From: an uncultured Prevotella sp.
GTDB lineage: Bacteria; Bacteroidota; Bacteroidia; Bacteroidales; Bacteroidaceae
Direction of reading: 5' to 3'
DNA: 61,517 nt
Assembly (NCBI GenBank): GCA_905236165.1
Contig: CAJOOC010000033.1
Span: 1 to 61,517 of the forward strand
This document shows, one piece after another, positions 16,064 through 24,145 of this stretch. The notes under the pieces were generated by a model. It worked only from the letters and a program-made list of their open reading frames with translations. It searched no databases and had not been told where the DNA came from. Every line of letters starts with the position of its first letter. Position 1 is the stretch's first letter. A program made the position numbers and the translations under genes.

Positions 16064-16890
16064 GCGTAAGGGGCATATTTCGTCCTGCGCTGGAACCAAT
16101 GCAGGAGGTGATAGGGGTAGATGGTAAGTTCTTTGAGCAAAACCGTTGTAGGCACTCCTGCTTTTCTCATCGTGTCCCAGCATTTCTTGGCCGTAGAGAG
16201 CTTGAGCTTCAGTAGCGACTGCATGAAGGGACGCATCATGCGGGCATGGTAGCGGTCAATGCCGTTGCGGCGGTTGAAGACATTAGTCTCTGCCATTACA
16301 CGTGTGTAGGCTATGAGGCATTCGGGGCTGCGTCGCTTACCCACGCTGCCCGGATGGTTGCACACGCAATAGGCCTTCAGGGGAATGACATTGACGCTCT
16401 TGGCATAATAGCCTGCCTGGGTAGAGAAATGTACGTCATTGAGGATGGGTGTCTCATCGAAGCGGATGCGGTGTTTCTCAATGAATTTCCTCCTTACGAT
16501 GTGGCACCACGGCTCTGTGAATGTGTGGCGCAACAGGAACTCGCGTTTCTGTGGCTCCTGTGACATGACCCAGTTGACACGTGCGGCGCGCCACGACTTC
16601 TTGCCAGACCCCTCTTCTATGGAGGTGGCGGAGAAGTATATGATGTCTGCCGTGTGATGCTGGTCGAGGACCTCGTTGATGCACGGCATGAAGTAGTCGT
16701 CGCTATCAGCAAAGATAAGGTATTCCCCCTTGGCACGCCGCAGACCCTGGTTGCGGGCCCATCCGGCTCCACGTGCATCAATGTCTTCGACGACGATGAC
16801 TTCCATGTCGTCGCGCTTGGGGACAGACTTCAGTAATCGCTGAAGCAGTTCCGCAGGTCCACGGTGGGGTATGATGAGGGAGTAGGTCAA
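16060..16890 (-). CDS. GT2-family glycosyltransferase
   Basis: A 276-aa GT-A transferase: YSLIIPHRGPAELLQRLLKS at the start, the sugar-nucleotide site VIVVEDIDARGAGWARNQGL, and the metal-binding DSDDY in YLIFADSDDYF. The gene overlaps the following GT4 gene by 4 bp (ATGA). The spacer to the PorZ-like gene (16891-16923) is a run of AATTAAC-type micro-repeats. The acceptor and sugar are unknown. With a T9SS component encoded next door, a role in the glycan attached by type IX secretion is possible but only inferred from position. Confidence 0.87.
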   Translation of the reverse strand: MTYSLIIPHRGPAELLQRLLKSVPKRDDMEVIVVEDIDARGAGWARNQGLRRAKGEYLIFADSDDYFMPCINEVLDQHHTADIIYFSATSIEEGSGKKSWRAARVNWVMSQEPQKREFLLRHTFTEPWCHIVRRKFIEKHRIRFDETPILNDVHFSTQAGYYAKSVNVIPLKAYCVCNHPGSVGKRRSPECLIAYTRVMAETNVFNRRNGIDRYHARMMRPFMQSLLKLKLSTAKKCWDTMRKAGVPTTVLLKELTIYPYHLLHWFQRRTKYAPYA

Positions 16891-16923
16891 ATTGACGAAT
16901 TAACGGATTAACAAATTGGCAAA

Positions 16924-18795
16924 TTATTTCACCATTGCGATTTTTGCTACGCAGCCTTTCTCGCCGTTGTCTGTGGCTATGAGCACCATATATACTCCTG
17001 ATGCTACGCGCTCGCCCTTCTGGTCGCAGCCGTCCCACTGATATGAGCCGCCAACGGTGGTGCCGGTATGCACGACATACCCCGAGGCTGTGGTGATTTT
17101 CAGCTGGCATTTCTCTGTGAGTCCTGTGATGGTGATGGGACCGGTGTAGTCGGGCGATACGGGGTTGGGGTATGCATAGACATTGTCTTTGCTAAGGCTG
17201 CCGTAGGTATCGGTGACATCACTTTGATAGCAGCAGAGGCCGTTCATGGAACCGAAGTATATGCGGCTGTTCTTCTCGTCGATGGCTATAGACTTGACAG
17301 CATCGGAGATGAGAGGACTGTTAGCGGTTGTGAAGTGCTGCACTTCGGTGTCGTTGTCGCTACTGATGAGGTAGATGCCATAACCCTCTGTGGCTATCCA
17401 TTTGCGATTGGCTGCATCAAACTTGATGTCGTTGATGTTGAGGCCGTTGAGCAGATAGTCGGCATACCCTGTGCCATCGTTGCGCGCTATCTTATGCTGC
17501 ATAACGCGGATGCCGCTATTGTCGCCGCCAGAACTCATCATGGCACTGATGTCGGAGGGAGTAAGATAGACCAGGAAACTGGAGGCTCCTATCCAGATGT
17601 TGCCTTCTTTGTCTTCGGCCACCACCTTGCCGTAGGTGTAGGTGGAGGAGATGTTTGTCTCGTCTTCGTTGATGAAGGTGTCGAGGATGCTCCATGAGTC
17701 GGTGGCGGGGTTATAGAAACCGCAGATGAAGGGGGCGTGGTGGTTGTTGATGAACCATAGCAGACCGCGGGAGTCGATAAACGGAGAGATGTAGCGGTTG
17801 ATGTCACCCTTGCTGCTCACGGAGTAGTTCTCCCATTCGCCTTCAGCGGTGAGGCAGTAGAGGCGGTTGCTCCCGCGATAGAACACCCACAGGTTGCCCT
17901 TTGCATCGTATGCCACGCTCATCACGGCACCGCCTGCGGGGGAGTCATAGTACTTCACCAGACTGCCGTTGAGGTATTCGTAGAGTCCCGTCTGACTGGC
18001 CACCATGAGGTGGGCAGGATTGCGGGGGTCGATGTCCATGTGTATGTTGTTGAGGTAGTTACGCCCCGTGCCGCCGAGCAGCATGGTGTCGAGTTCCTGC
18101 CAATTGGTGCCGTCAAATGCCTGCACGTTGCCAGGGTTCTTGGTGCTCACGTCGTTATAGTCGAAACGTCCGCGCAGGGTGTAGAGCGTGGAGCTGGGGC
18201 GACAGTATTTCAGGTAGTAATGTTCGGGGTGGGCAGGCCCGTCGGGACGTGCCGAACCAGAGAGCTGAAGGTATTCAGCTTCCGTCATGTGCTCCTGCGT
18301 GTCGACAGGGAGGTCTCTGTCAAAGGGGAATGTCTCTTGAATGACGCCTTCCTTGGCATTGACCATAAGGACGCCGAGCCCGGTGACGAGATACGCATAC
18401 TGTCCGCTGACGGTGACGCTGCTGATGCTCTTGCTGGCTGTGGTGACGTAGTTCTTCAGCCCGAACAGCGCCTCCACGTCTCCATTGGCCGAGAGCAGGT
18501 CGATGGTGTAGTCCTTATAAACTATCAGCAGCTTCTTGGCAGCACTGACCCATGCTATGTGGGTGATGTCGGTGGAGGTGAGCCCCGTCTGACGGGTGTA
18601 GGTGATGACGGAGTGGTCGGTTTTGTTATATGAGAAGAGGTTGCCGTTGGCCTTGACGTAAATGATGTTGCCAGCTGGTGCGACACTCTCGATGGTGGAA
18701 TAGCTAAGGTACTGCTTCCACGTGCCCACAGCATCTGCCATCACCGAAATGACGGAGATGAATAAGAGAAAAAGGTATGTAAAGAGGCGTTTCAA
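16924..18795 (-). CDS. porZ: PorZ-like type IX secretion beta-propeller protein
   Basis: A 623-aa exported protein. The signal peptide ends about residue 21 (FISVISVMADA), then DAVGTWKQYLSYSTIESVAP matches the opening of PorZ, the surface propeller protein of the T9SS attachment complex. Propeller-like repeats follow (LLWFINN, GNIWIGASSFL, IYFGSMNGLCCY). The C-terminus carries a type A sorting-like domain: YAYPNPVSPDYTGP, GVYMVLIATDNGEKG and a final VAKIAMVK. P. gingivalis PorZ is longer, but the architecture agrees. PorZ is thought to link secreted substrates with anionic LPS; glycosyltransferase genes on both sides fit a glycan-related setting. A generic two-component-type propeller protein is the alternative. 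Confidence 0.75.
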   Translation of the reverse strand: MKRLFTYLFLLFISVISVMADAVGTWKQYLSYSTIESVAPAGNIIYVKANGNLFSYNKTDHSVITYTRQTGLTSTDITHIAWVSAAKKLLIVYKDYTIDLLSANGDVEALFGLKNYVTTASKSISSVTVSGQYAYLVTGLGVLMVNAKEGVIQETFPFDRDLPVDTQEHMTEAEYLQLSGSARPDGPAHPEHYYLKYCRPSSTLYTLRGRFDYNDVSTKNPGNVQAFDGTNWQELDTMLLGGTGRNYLNNIHMDIDPRNPAHLMVASQTGLYEYLNGSLVKYYDSPAGGAVMSVAYDAKGNLWVFYRGSNRLYCLTAEGEWENYSVSSKGDINRYISPFIDSRGLLWFINNHHAPFICGFYNPATDSWSILDTFINEDETNISSTYTYGKVVAEDKEGNIWIGASSFLVYLTPSDISAMMSSGGDNSGIRVMQHKIARNDGTGYADYLLNGLNINDIKFDAANRKWIATEGYGIYLISSDNDTEVQHFTTANSPLISDAVKSIAIDEKNSRIYFGSMNGLCCYQSDVTDTYGSLSKDNVYAYPNPVSPDYTGPITITGLTEKCQLKITTASGYVVHTGTTVGGSYQWDGCDQKGERVASGVYMVLIATDNGEKGCVAKIAMVK

Positions 18796-18802
18796 GTTTC
18801 TA

Positions 18803-18829
18803 CGTGAACGTCGACGTTAACGTCGACGA
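18803..18829. repeat. AACGNN-type hexamer run
   Basis: ACGTGAACGTCGACGTTAAC continuing CGTCGACG, in the short gap before the PorZ-like gene. Another copy of the dispersed hexamer family. Confidence 0.65.
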
Positions 18830-18868
18830 AATTAATATTCAATGTTCAATGTTCAATCTTCAATATCC

Positions 18869-19738
18869 TCAGACAGCTCCGCCTATTTCGCGTTTGAGAC
18901 GGTTGTTTATCTCGCGGCGCTCTTTGTCGCGCCACCAACCCCATTTGTTGAAGTATTTGATGATACTGATGATGTGTACAAACATCAGTTTCAGACTCTT
19001 GCGCGATCCGCGGGTGAAAGTGTGGTAGATAGTAGTCTTGGGGTAGAAGAGGGTGAGATAGTTCTCGTTCATGCGACGTGTGAAGTCTATGTCTTCGGCA
19101 TAGAGGAAGAAACGCTCGTCGAAAAGGCCTGTCTTCTCCACTGCCGACACTCTGAGGAACATGAAGCAGCCAGAGAGGAATGCTACATTGAGGGTCTTGG
19201 TGAAGCCCGACTGAACCAACTCGCACGTCTTGTTACGACGGCGTATGAGCACCTCGGGAAGGCAGAAACGCCCGAAAAGGTCGAACGGGGTGGGGAGGAG
19301 GCGTGCCAGGCGCTGAATCTGACCGTTGGGATACATCACCTTCGGCATCATCTGTCCTACGTTCTCATGCTCATTCATGTAGCTTAGCAATGACGGTATC
19401 ACCTCCGGACCGAACCATACATCGGGGTTTACCACTAAGTGATACGTGCTGCCCTGCTCCATGGCGGCCTTCAAGGCAACGTTGTGTCCGCCGCCGTAGC
19501 CGTTGTTTTCGTGGGGAATGTAGATAAGCTGGAAGCCACGCTCGGCCTTCAGCTTCAGTTCTGGCTCACCCTTGAGCACCCTCTCAGCAAATTCCTGAAG
19601 CTCTGCCTTCAGGTCGAGCATGCTGTCGGAGTGGTCTACGACAAAGATAGTCTGCACAGGCGAGGCAAAGAGGCTTCGCAAGACAGGCTCAAAGTCGAGC
19701 AGGTGGTGGTTGTATGTTACTACGGATGCGGTAATCAT
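18869..19738 (-). CDS. GT2-family glycosyltransferase (rhamnosyltransferase-like)
   Basis: A protein of 289 aa starting MITASVVTYNHHLLDFEPVL; the ATG at 19738 puts the catalytic fold at the N-terminus, as usual, and the frame upstream is repeat sequence. Motifs include YIPHENNGYGGGHNVAL (asparagine-glycine loop), the metal-binding VVNPDVWFG, and FLYAEDIDFTRRMN, the E-D-D-x-R region of rhamnosyl/galactofuranosyl-type GT2 enzymes. The C-terminal helix WGWWRDKERREINNR is amphipathic and may hold it at the membrane. The acceptor is unknown. The gene has an unusual upstream region: a four-hairpin array at 19756-19856. Confidence 0.87.
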   Translation of the reverse strand: MITASVVTYNHHLLDFEPVLRSLFASPVQTIFVVDHSDSMLDLKAELQEFAERVLKGEPELKLKAERGFQLIYIPHENNGYGGGHNVALKAAMEQGSTYHLVVNPDVWFGPEVIPSLLSYMNEHENVGQMMPKVMYPNGQIQRLARLLPTPFDLFGRFCLPEVLIRRRNKTCELVQSGFTKTLNVAFLSGCFMFLRVSAVEKTGLFDERFFLYAEDIDFTRRMNENYLTLFYPKTTIYHTFTRGSRKSLKLMFVHIISIIKYFNKWGWWRDKERREINNRLKREIGGAV

Positions 19739-19755
19739 GAGTAATAGGTCGAAGC

Positions 19756-19897
19756 GGAGCAAAGCTCCTACGAAGACGAAACGGTGCTTTGCACCTACGA
19801 AGACGAAGCGGCCTGCGGCCTACGAAGCGAGGCTTTCTGCCTCTACGAATACGAAGTGCTAAGCGAAGGCTTCAATGATATAACGTTAGCGTTAGCC
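19756..19897. repeat. Array of hairpins with different stems and constant linkers
   Basis: GGAGC-AAA-GCTCC (19756-19768), linker TACGAAGACGAAAC, GGTGC-TTT-GCACC (19783-19795), linker TACGAAGACGAAGC, GGCC-TGC-GGCC (19810-19820), TACGAAGC, GAGGC-TTTCT-GCCTC (19829-19843), TACGAATACGAAG, then AAGC-GAAG-GCTT. The first two linkers are both 14 bp. The stretch ends with a short hexamer run (19880-19897). Confidence 0.92.
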
Positions 19898-19899
19898 CT

Positions 19900-20310
19900 T
19901 TATTGTGTCTCATAGAGACAATTTCGGCAGGTGCCTTTGATGATATATTCGGCATCTTCCATAAGGAAGCCCTCAGGCAGGCTCACCAACGGTATGGTAT
20001 AGTCTTCGAGGCAGTAGGTCTTGCCACACTTCGTGCATGTGAAGTGAATATGGTTGAGGTGGCCGTTGTGTTCGCAGCGGCACACGCAATATTTCTGCTG
20101 CCCAGTACCATCATCGATAGCATGCAGCAGGTGATGGTCAGTGAAGAGCTTCAGGGCACGGAAGATGCTGGAGCGGTCCATGTGGGGCAGCAGACGCTCC
20201 ATGTCGGAGAGAGAGAAGGTCTCGCTCTGCTCACGGGCATACTCCCACACCAGTATGCGCACTGCAGTGGGGTTGACACCATGGGAGGAAAGGTAGGATT
20301 CGGTGGACAT
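19900..20310 (-). CDS. Fur-family transcriptional regulator
   Basis: A 136-aa metalloregulator: a winged-helix N-terminal half (SLSDMERLLPHMDRSSIFRALKL) and a C-terminal metal-binding half with HNGHLNHIHFTCTKCGKTYC and the second pair CRNC, the structural zinc site C-x2-C...C-x2-C. Fur, Zur and PerR subtypes cannot be told apart from these residues. It ends three bases after a hexamer run and is preceded by another (20318-20355). No metal-transport gene is adjacent, so the target is not suggested by context. Confidence 0.9.
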   Translation of the reverse strand: MSTESYLSSHGVNPTAVRILVWEYAREQSETFSLSDMERLLPHMDRSSIFRALKLFTDHHLLHAIDDGTGQQKYCVCRCEHNGHLNHIHFTCTKCGKTYCLEDYTIPLVSLPEGFLMEDAEYIIKGTCRNCLYETQ

Positions 20311-20317
20311 AAGCGGG

Positions 20318-20355
20318 CGTTATTACGTTATGCCGTTATATCGTTATAACGTTTT
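20318..20355. repeat. CGTTAT-type hexamer run
   Basis: GGCGTTATTACGTTATGCCG continuing TTATATCGTTATAACGTT: degenerate six-base periodicity of the NNCGTT (AACGNN) family between the Fur gene and the L19 terminator. Confidence 0.6.
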
Positions 20356-20368
20356 TTGGGGAGACATA

Positions 20369-20407
20369 AAAAGAGGAGACAAACACGTGATGGTGTCCAT
20401 CTCCTCT
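20369..20407 (-). terminator. Rho-independent terminator of rplS
   Basis: On the minus strand AGAGGAGA pairs with TCTCCTCT around a loop that itself can pair (GACAC/GTGTT), followed by TTTTTA. It is located 44 bp after the rplS stop codon. Confidence 0.8.
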
Positions 20408-20450
20408 CTGTCCTGTTTGCTTTCTTTCAGAGATTCTTTCTTGTGAAAGT

Positions 20451-20819
20451 TTAGTTCTGAGTGTTGGCAGAAACGGTACGCTTCTCCTGGATGCGTGCCT
20501 TCTTACCAGTGAGCTTACGGAGGTAGTAGAGCTTGGCGCGGCGAACCTTACCAACCTTGTTAACCTCGATAGACTCGATGTTAGGTGACTCAATAGGGAA
20601 GATACGCTCTACACCTACTGTGCCTGACATCTTACGAACTGTGAAGCGCTTCTTGTCGCCGTGGCCGCTAATCTTGATAACGACACCGCGATAAAGCTGG
20701 ATACGCTCCTTTGAACCCTCGATAATCTTGTAAGCGACTGTTACAGTGTCACCAGCCTTGAAGGAAGGGAACTGCTTGCCGGTTGCAAATGCTTCTTCAG
20801 CAACTTTAATTAAATCCAT
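20451..20819 (-). CDS. rplS: 50S ribosomal protein L19
   Basis: A 122-aa L19 of the 50S subunit, located at the 30S-50S interface. Family hallmarks are [58 protein letters not shown] and [11 protein letters not shown]. Transcribed alone from a promoter within a duplicated repeat (20945-20976), leaving a leader of about 120 nt, and closed by a hairpin terminator. Codon use is the regular, highly expressed type. Confidence 0.98.
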   Translation of the reverse strand: MDLIKVAEEAFATGKQFPSFKAGDTVTVAYKIIEGSKERIQLYRGVVIKISGHGDKKRFTVRKMSGTVGVERIFPIESPNIESIEVNKVGKVRRAKLYYLRKLTGKKARIQEKRTVSANTQN

Positions 20820-20944
20820 TGCTCTTGAATTAGTTGTTTTTTGTGATTGATAACTCTATTCTACGCCACTTGGTCGAGTGCCAGCGGTGGCGATTTCTGC
20901 CATTAGGCAGCGAAGAAATGCAGCGCATTTTTCGCAAAGCGGGT

Positions 20945-21068
20945 GCAAAGGTACGATTAAGTTTTGAGATATGCAAGAAAAAAGCGATTTTTTTTTGCAT
21001 ATCCATGACGAAGTACCTTCGGCAAAGCCAAAGTACGATTAAGTTTTGAGATATGCAAGAAAAAAGCG
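20945..21068 (-). promoter_or_regulatory. Duplicated promoter repeat upstream of rplS
   Basis: Minus strand: TTG (20976-20974), 20 bp, TACCTTTG (20953-20946), matching the Bacteroidetes promoter consensus. The same 35-bp repeat recurs about 82 bp further upstream (21029-21058), where the -7 box has lost a base (TACTTTG). Identical modules precede the BI-1 gene and the UpxY-like gene. Confidence 0.85.
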
Positions 21069-21139
21069 ATTATTTCAGTCATATCATTGTTTTGTGTCAG
21101 TTTTGCGGGCTTTTTTTGTCTATATTTCTTATGGATTGC

Positions 21140-21170
21140 TTGTGGTAGTAAGTTTTTTTTACGACCTTTG
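21140..21170 (+). promoter_or_regulatory. Promoter of the outer-membrane protein gene
   Basis: TTG (21140-21142), 20 bp, GACCTTTG (21163-21170): one mismatch to the TAnnTTTG box. The leader of about 100 nt that follows carries the hairpin at 21211-21249. Confidence 0.6.
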
Positions 21171-21210
21171 CACCGCCTTTATATAAATAGTACTCTATCA
21201 AAAAGATATA

Positions 21211-21249
21211 GGTGGGCTCTTGCGCTCCGTAGGTGCTCAAGAACCCACC
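21211..21249. repeat. Leader hairpin of a two-copy repeat
   Basis: GGTGGGCTCTTG pairs with CAAGAACCCACC around CGCTCCGTAGGTGCT. A second copy at 49576-49604 keeps the 5' arm and loop, but its 3' arm is degenerate. Here it lies 28 bp before a start codon. Confidence 0.75.
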
Positions 21250-21276
21250 ATAAACATTTATTTATTTACAAAAGAC

Positions 21277-21867
21277 ATGAATTCGAAACTATTCAAGATT
21301 GTATTCATCAGCCTGCTGTTACTGCCCTTTATGGGTCAGGGTGTGCAGGCACAGGAGAACAAAAAACATGAGATTGCTATCTCATACGGAGCGTTGCCAA
21401 ACTCTGACTGGGTTAATATTTTTGAAGACATTATCGTCGTGCCATTCGAGAAAGCAAACCGTAAGAATGAGACGCATTTTGGTACTATCTCTGCTGAGTA
21501 TTTCTATAATGTGTCATCACTCATCGGCTTGGGCGCGGTAGCAGGATATGGCCATCGTTCCTATGACCTCTACGATGGTGACGTGGCAAAGGGAGAGCAG
21601 AGCGACAGCTACTACACCCTCATGCCTGCCGTGAAGTTCAACTGGGTGAACAAGAAACACTTCGGTTTCTATTCAAAGGCCGCTATGGGTGCTACTCTGC
21701 GTTCAGAGAAGAATGATGCCATCAACTACAGCGAGAGCGCTGTGCATTTCAACTTTCAGGCATCCTTCATAGGTTTGGAGGCCGGCTCTTCCAGCGCACG
21801 TGGCTTCATAGAACTCGGTCTGGGTGAGCAGGGTGTCTTCGTAGGTGGTCTGCGCTTTAAGTTCTAA
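21277..21867 (+). CDS. Small outer-membrane beta-barrel-like protein
   Basis: From the ATG at 21277 a 197-residue protein with a clear signal peptide (LFKIVFISLLLLPFMGQGVQ, cut near AQA/QEN). Alternating hydrophobic strands follow (ISAEYFYNV, SLIGLGAVAGYG, VHFNFQASFIGLEAG) with the aromatic-ended final strand VFVGGLRFKF, typical of an 8-stranded outer-membrane barrel. No family name is recognised. The frame continues upstream to 21220 but runs through the leader hairpin, so 21277 is preferred. It converges with the arabinanase gene at a shared terminator. Confidence 0.75.
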   Translation: MNSKLFKIVFISLLLLPFMGQGVQAQENKKHEIAISYGALPNSDWVNIFEDIIVVPFEKANRKNETHFGTISAEYFYNVSSLIGLGAVAGYGHRSYDLYDGDVAKGEQSDSYYTLMPAVKFNWVNKKHFGFYSKAAMGATLRSEKNDAINYSESAVHFNFQASFIGLEAGSSSARGFIELGLGEQGVFVGGLRFKF

Positions 21868-21903
21868 AGACATTCAAGGGGTTGACAGACTCCGCATGTA
21901 ATA

Positions 21904-21946
21904 ACACAACCTCCTCCCAATCATTGCGGTTGGGAGGAGATTGTGT
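21904..21946. terminator. Bidirectional terminator hairpin
   Basis: ACACAACCTCCTCCCAA pairs with TTGGGAGGAG-A-TTGTGT, a stem of about 16 bp with one bulge. It lies between two convergent genes that end at 21867 and 21973. Confidence 0.8.
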
Positions 21947-21972
21947 ATTATAGCATTATGCTACGTGGGGAC

Positions 21973-24069
21973 TTAGAACTTTCTCTTGCCCCAGTAAGTG
22001 TGCTGCCCGTTGCTGCTGTATGCGCAGAAGACAATCGTTGGATTGCGGGTGTCGGAGTCATAGTCCACCTCTCGTGTCACGATGAATTTCTGCGTTCCGA
22101 TGGTGAGCTGGCTCTTTGCCTCGTCGAACGACCATTTCTGTCCGTTGTAGGCGTCGCCCTTTACGGTGCCGTCGGCAAGGAGTCGTGTAGGCACGCCCTG
22201 ACATGCGATATCCTGTCCGGCTGCGTCAGACTTGCCGTTGGTGTAGCTGATGTCGATGAAGTCGTACATGCCTGCTATCTCGTCGGCTGTGATAGGCACC
22301 TGTGGCACGGCGCCATAGCGCTCTGGCACTACGATGGGCCATCCGTCCTCAGTCCACAGTATGCGGCGCAGATGGCACAACATGTTTGCGTTGAGGTTGG
22401 CGTCAGAAGCCTCAAGACGTCCCTGACATGCGAGGTACCAGTTGTTTTTGCCGTCGTCGAAGACTGCCACGTGTGAGATGCCCACCCATGTGTTGGAACT
22501 GTAGTACCACTTATATGGATGTGTCACAATGGGGTATGCCACGCCTGGGTTGGCGGTGCGGTCTGCACCGGTGATGTCGAGGAACGGACCGGTGATGCTC
22601 TTTGAGCGCAGCACGCGGGTGTTGTATTTGTATGCCAGTTCGTCATAGGCCATAAAGAGATAGTAGTAGCCCGTCTCGGGGTTGTAGATTATCTCAGGTC
22701 CCTCAGAGCCCTGCCAACGCTGCCATCCAGTGGCGGTGAGGCTGCCGGCCACGCGTGAGTAGATGCGCTTGCCATAGCCGTTGTTCTCCAACTGTGTGAG
22801 ACTGGTGCATGTGGAGCTGCCGAGTTCCTTGAGTGGCATGCCGGTCTCAGGATTAATCTGTATCTCAGCGATACCGCTATGCCATGAGCCGTAGATAAGC
22901 CAGTGCTGGCCTTCGGGAGTTATGATATATGACGGGTCGATACAGTTGTATGTCCAGTAGGCATGTGTGTAATCCTGTGATGCCCAGTTCTTGCCATTGT
23001 GAGTAGGAGAGGAGATGACATAGCCCTTGTCTACCCATGAGTTGGGGTCGGCAGGGTTGGTGGTCTCCATCACGCCAATGACGCCGCGCTCTCCGAAGCC
23101 TACCAGGGAGCCCCTTGACATGTAGCCCGGGATGACGATGGAGTAATACATGCGGTAGGTGCCGTTGCCCAGGTTACGGGCTGTAGGAGCCCAGTAGCCG
23201 TAGTTGCCGTCGGTGAGGCTGGCGATAGGATCAGCACCGGCCTCTGCGCGCATCTCGTTGACCTTCGGCAGAACCCAGTCGGGGCATGTCTGCATGGTAG
23301 CGCCCAGGAACTCCCAGTTGACGAGGTCCTTTGAACGGCGGCAGAAGAAGTGTCCGTGGCCGTTGTGCACATTACCAAAGGAGGCGTCGGTCTGATACAT
23401 GTAGTAATAGCCGTCGTCAGCAAGCATGACAGAGGGGTCATGAACGTTGGCAAGGTTCCACCTGCCGCGATAGCGCCAAGCTGAATAGGCGGTGTAGATG
23501 TCGGGATACTGGGGAGCAGTATAGTTTTTCAGCTCAGCGGGCAGGGTGGCCTCAGAGCCCAGTGTGAGGGCCTTGGGTGAATAGTATGTGGTCTTGCCGA
23601 AGGCGGTATAGTAGGCACGTACGTAGATGACGCCGTATTTTTCAAGTACCTCCTGTGGCATGTCGGCAGTGATGAAGTGTCCCACTTCGGTCCTGATGGT
23701 CTGTAAGGTGTATGTCGTCACCTCCTCGTTATACACCTTGCCCTCATAGACGTTGTCCTGGATAGTGGGGAGCTTGTCGGGGTTGGTGGTATATACGAAG
23801 CCTGCCGACGTGGGAGTGGCGAAGGAGTCATCATGGGTGAAGTAACGTGCTGTGAGGGTGTGGTTGTAGCCCGTGACGGTTTTATTGCCATCATCATCCG
23901 TCTCCACAACAGGCACGAGGGCGTAGGTGACATCGTCGACCGTCACGCCATTCTCTACAGTCACCTCGTCGGTATTGTCGCTACAAGAAATCAACGGTAG
24001 CGATAACGCTAACAATACCGACAGCCTTGAGCTTAACGATGTGAAATGTTTCATTGTATAGTGTTTCAT
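21973..24069 (-). CDS. GH43 endo-1,5-alpha-L-arabinanase, lipoprotein
   Basis: About 698 aa. The lipobox LPLISC predicts a lipoprotein anchored at the cell surface. A fibronectin- or Ig-like segment (to about residue 190) precedes a five-bladed GH43 propeller carrying catalytic NVHDPSVM (general base Asp), CIDPSYI (pKa-modulating Asp) and GSEGPEI (acid Glu). The last 120 residues resemble the C-terminal beta domain of GH43 arabinanases. It would cleave the alpha-1,5-arabinan side chains of pectin. Several ATGs are possible (24081, 24069, 24054); 24069 and 24054 both give a good signal peptide, whose hydrophobic core is coded by AACGNN-family hexamers. It is the last gene of the utilisation locus. 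Confidence 0.88.
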   Translation of the reverse strand: MKHYTMKHFTSLSSRLSVLLALSLPLISCSDNTDEVTVENGVTVDDVTYALVPVVETDDDGNKTVTGYNHTLTARYFTHDDSFATPTSAGFVYTTNPDKLPTIQDNVYEGKVYNEEVTTYTLQTIRTEVGHFITADMPQEVLEKYGVIYVRAYYTAFGKTTYYSPKALTLGSEATLPAELKNYTAPQYPDIYTAYSAWRYRGRWNLANVHDPSVMLADDGYYYMYQTDASFGNVHNGHGHFFCRRSKDLVNWEFLGATMQTCPDWVLPKVNEMRAEAGADPIASLTDGNYGYWAPTARNLGNGTYRMYYSIVIPGYMSRGSLVGFGERGVIGVMETTNPADPNSWVDKGYVISSPTHNGKNWASQDYTHAYWTYNCIDPSYIITPEGQHWLIYGSWHSGIAEIQINPETGMPLKELGSSTCTSLTQLENNGYGKRIYSRVAGSLTATGWQRWQGSEGPEIIYNPETGYYYLFMAYDELAYKYNTRVLRSKSITGPFLDITGADRTANPGVAYPIVTHPYKWYYSSNTWVGISHVAVFDDGKNNWYLACQGRLEASDANLNANMLCHLRRILWTEDGWPIVVPERYGAVPQVPITADEIAGMYDFIDISYTNGKSDAAGQDIACQGVPTRLLADGTVKGDAYNGQKWSFDEAKSQLTIGTQKFIVTREVDYDSDTRNPTIVFCAYSSNGQHTYWGKRKF

Positions 24070-24145
24070 TGCATTTTGCATTTTCAATTTTCAACTTTCA
24101 ATCTTCAACTTTCAATCTTCAATCTTCAATCTTCAATTTTCAATC

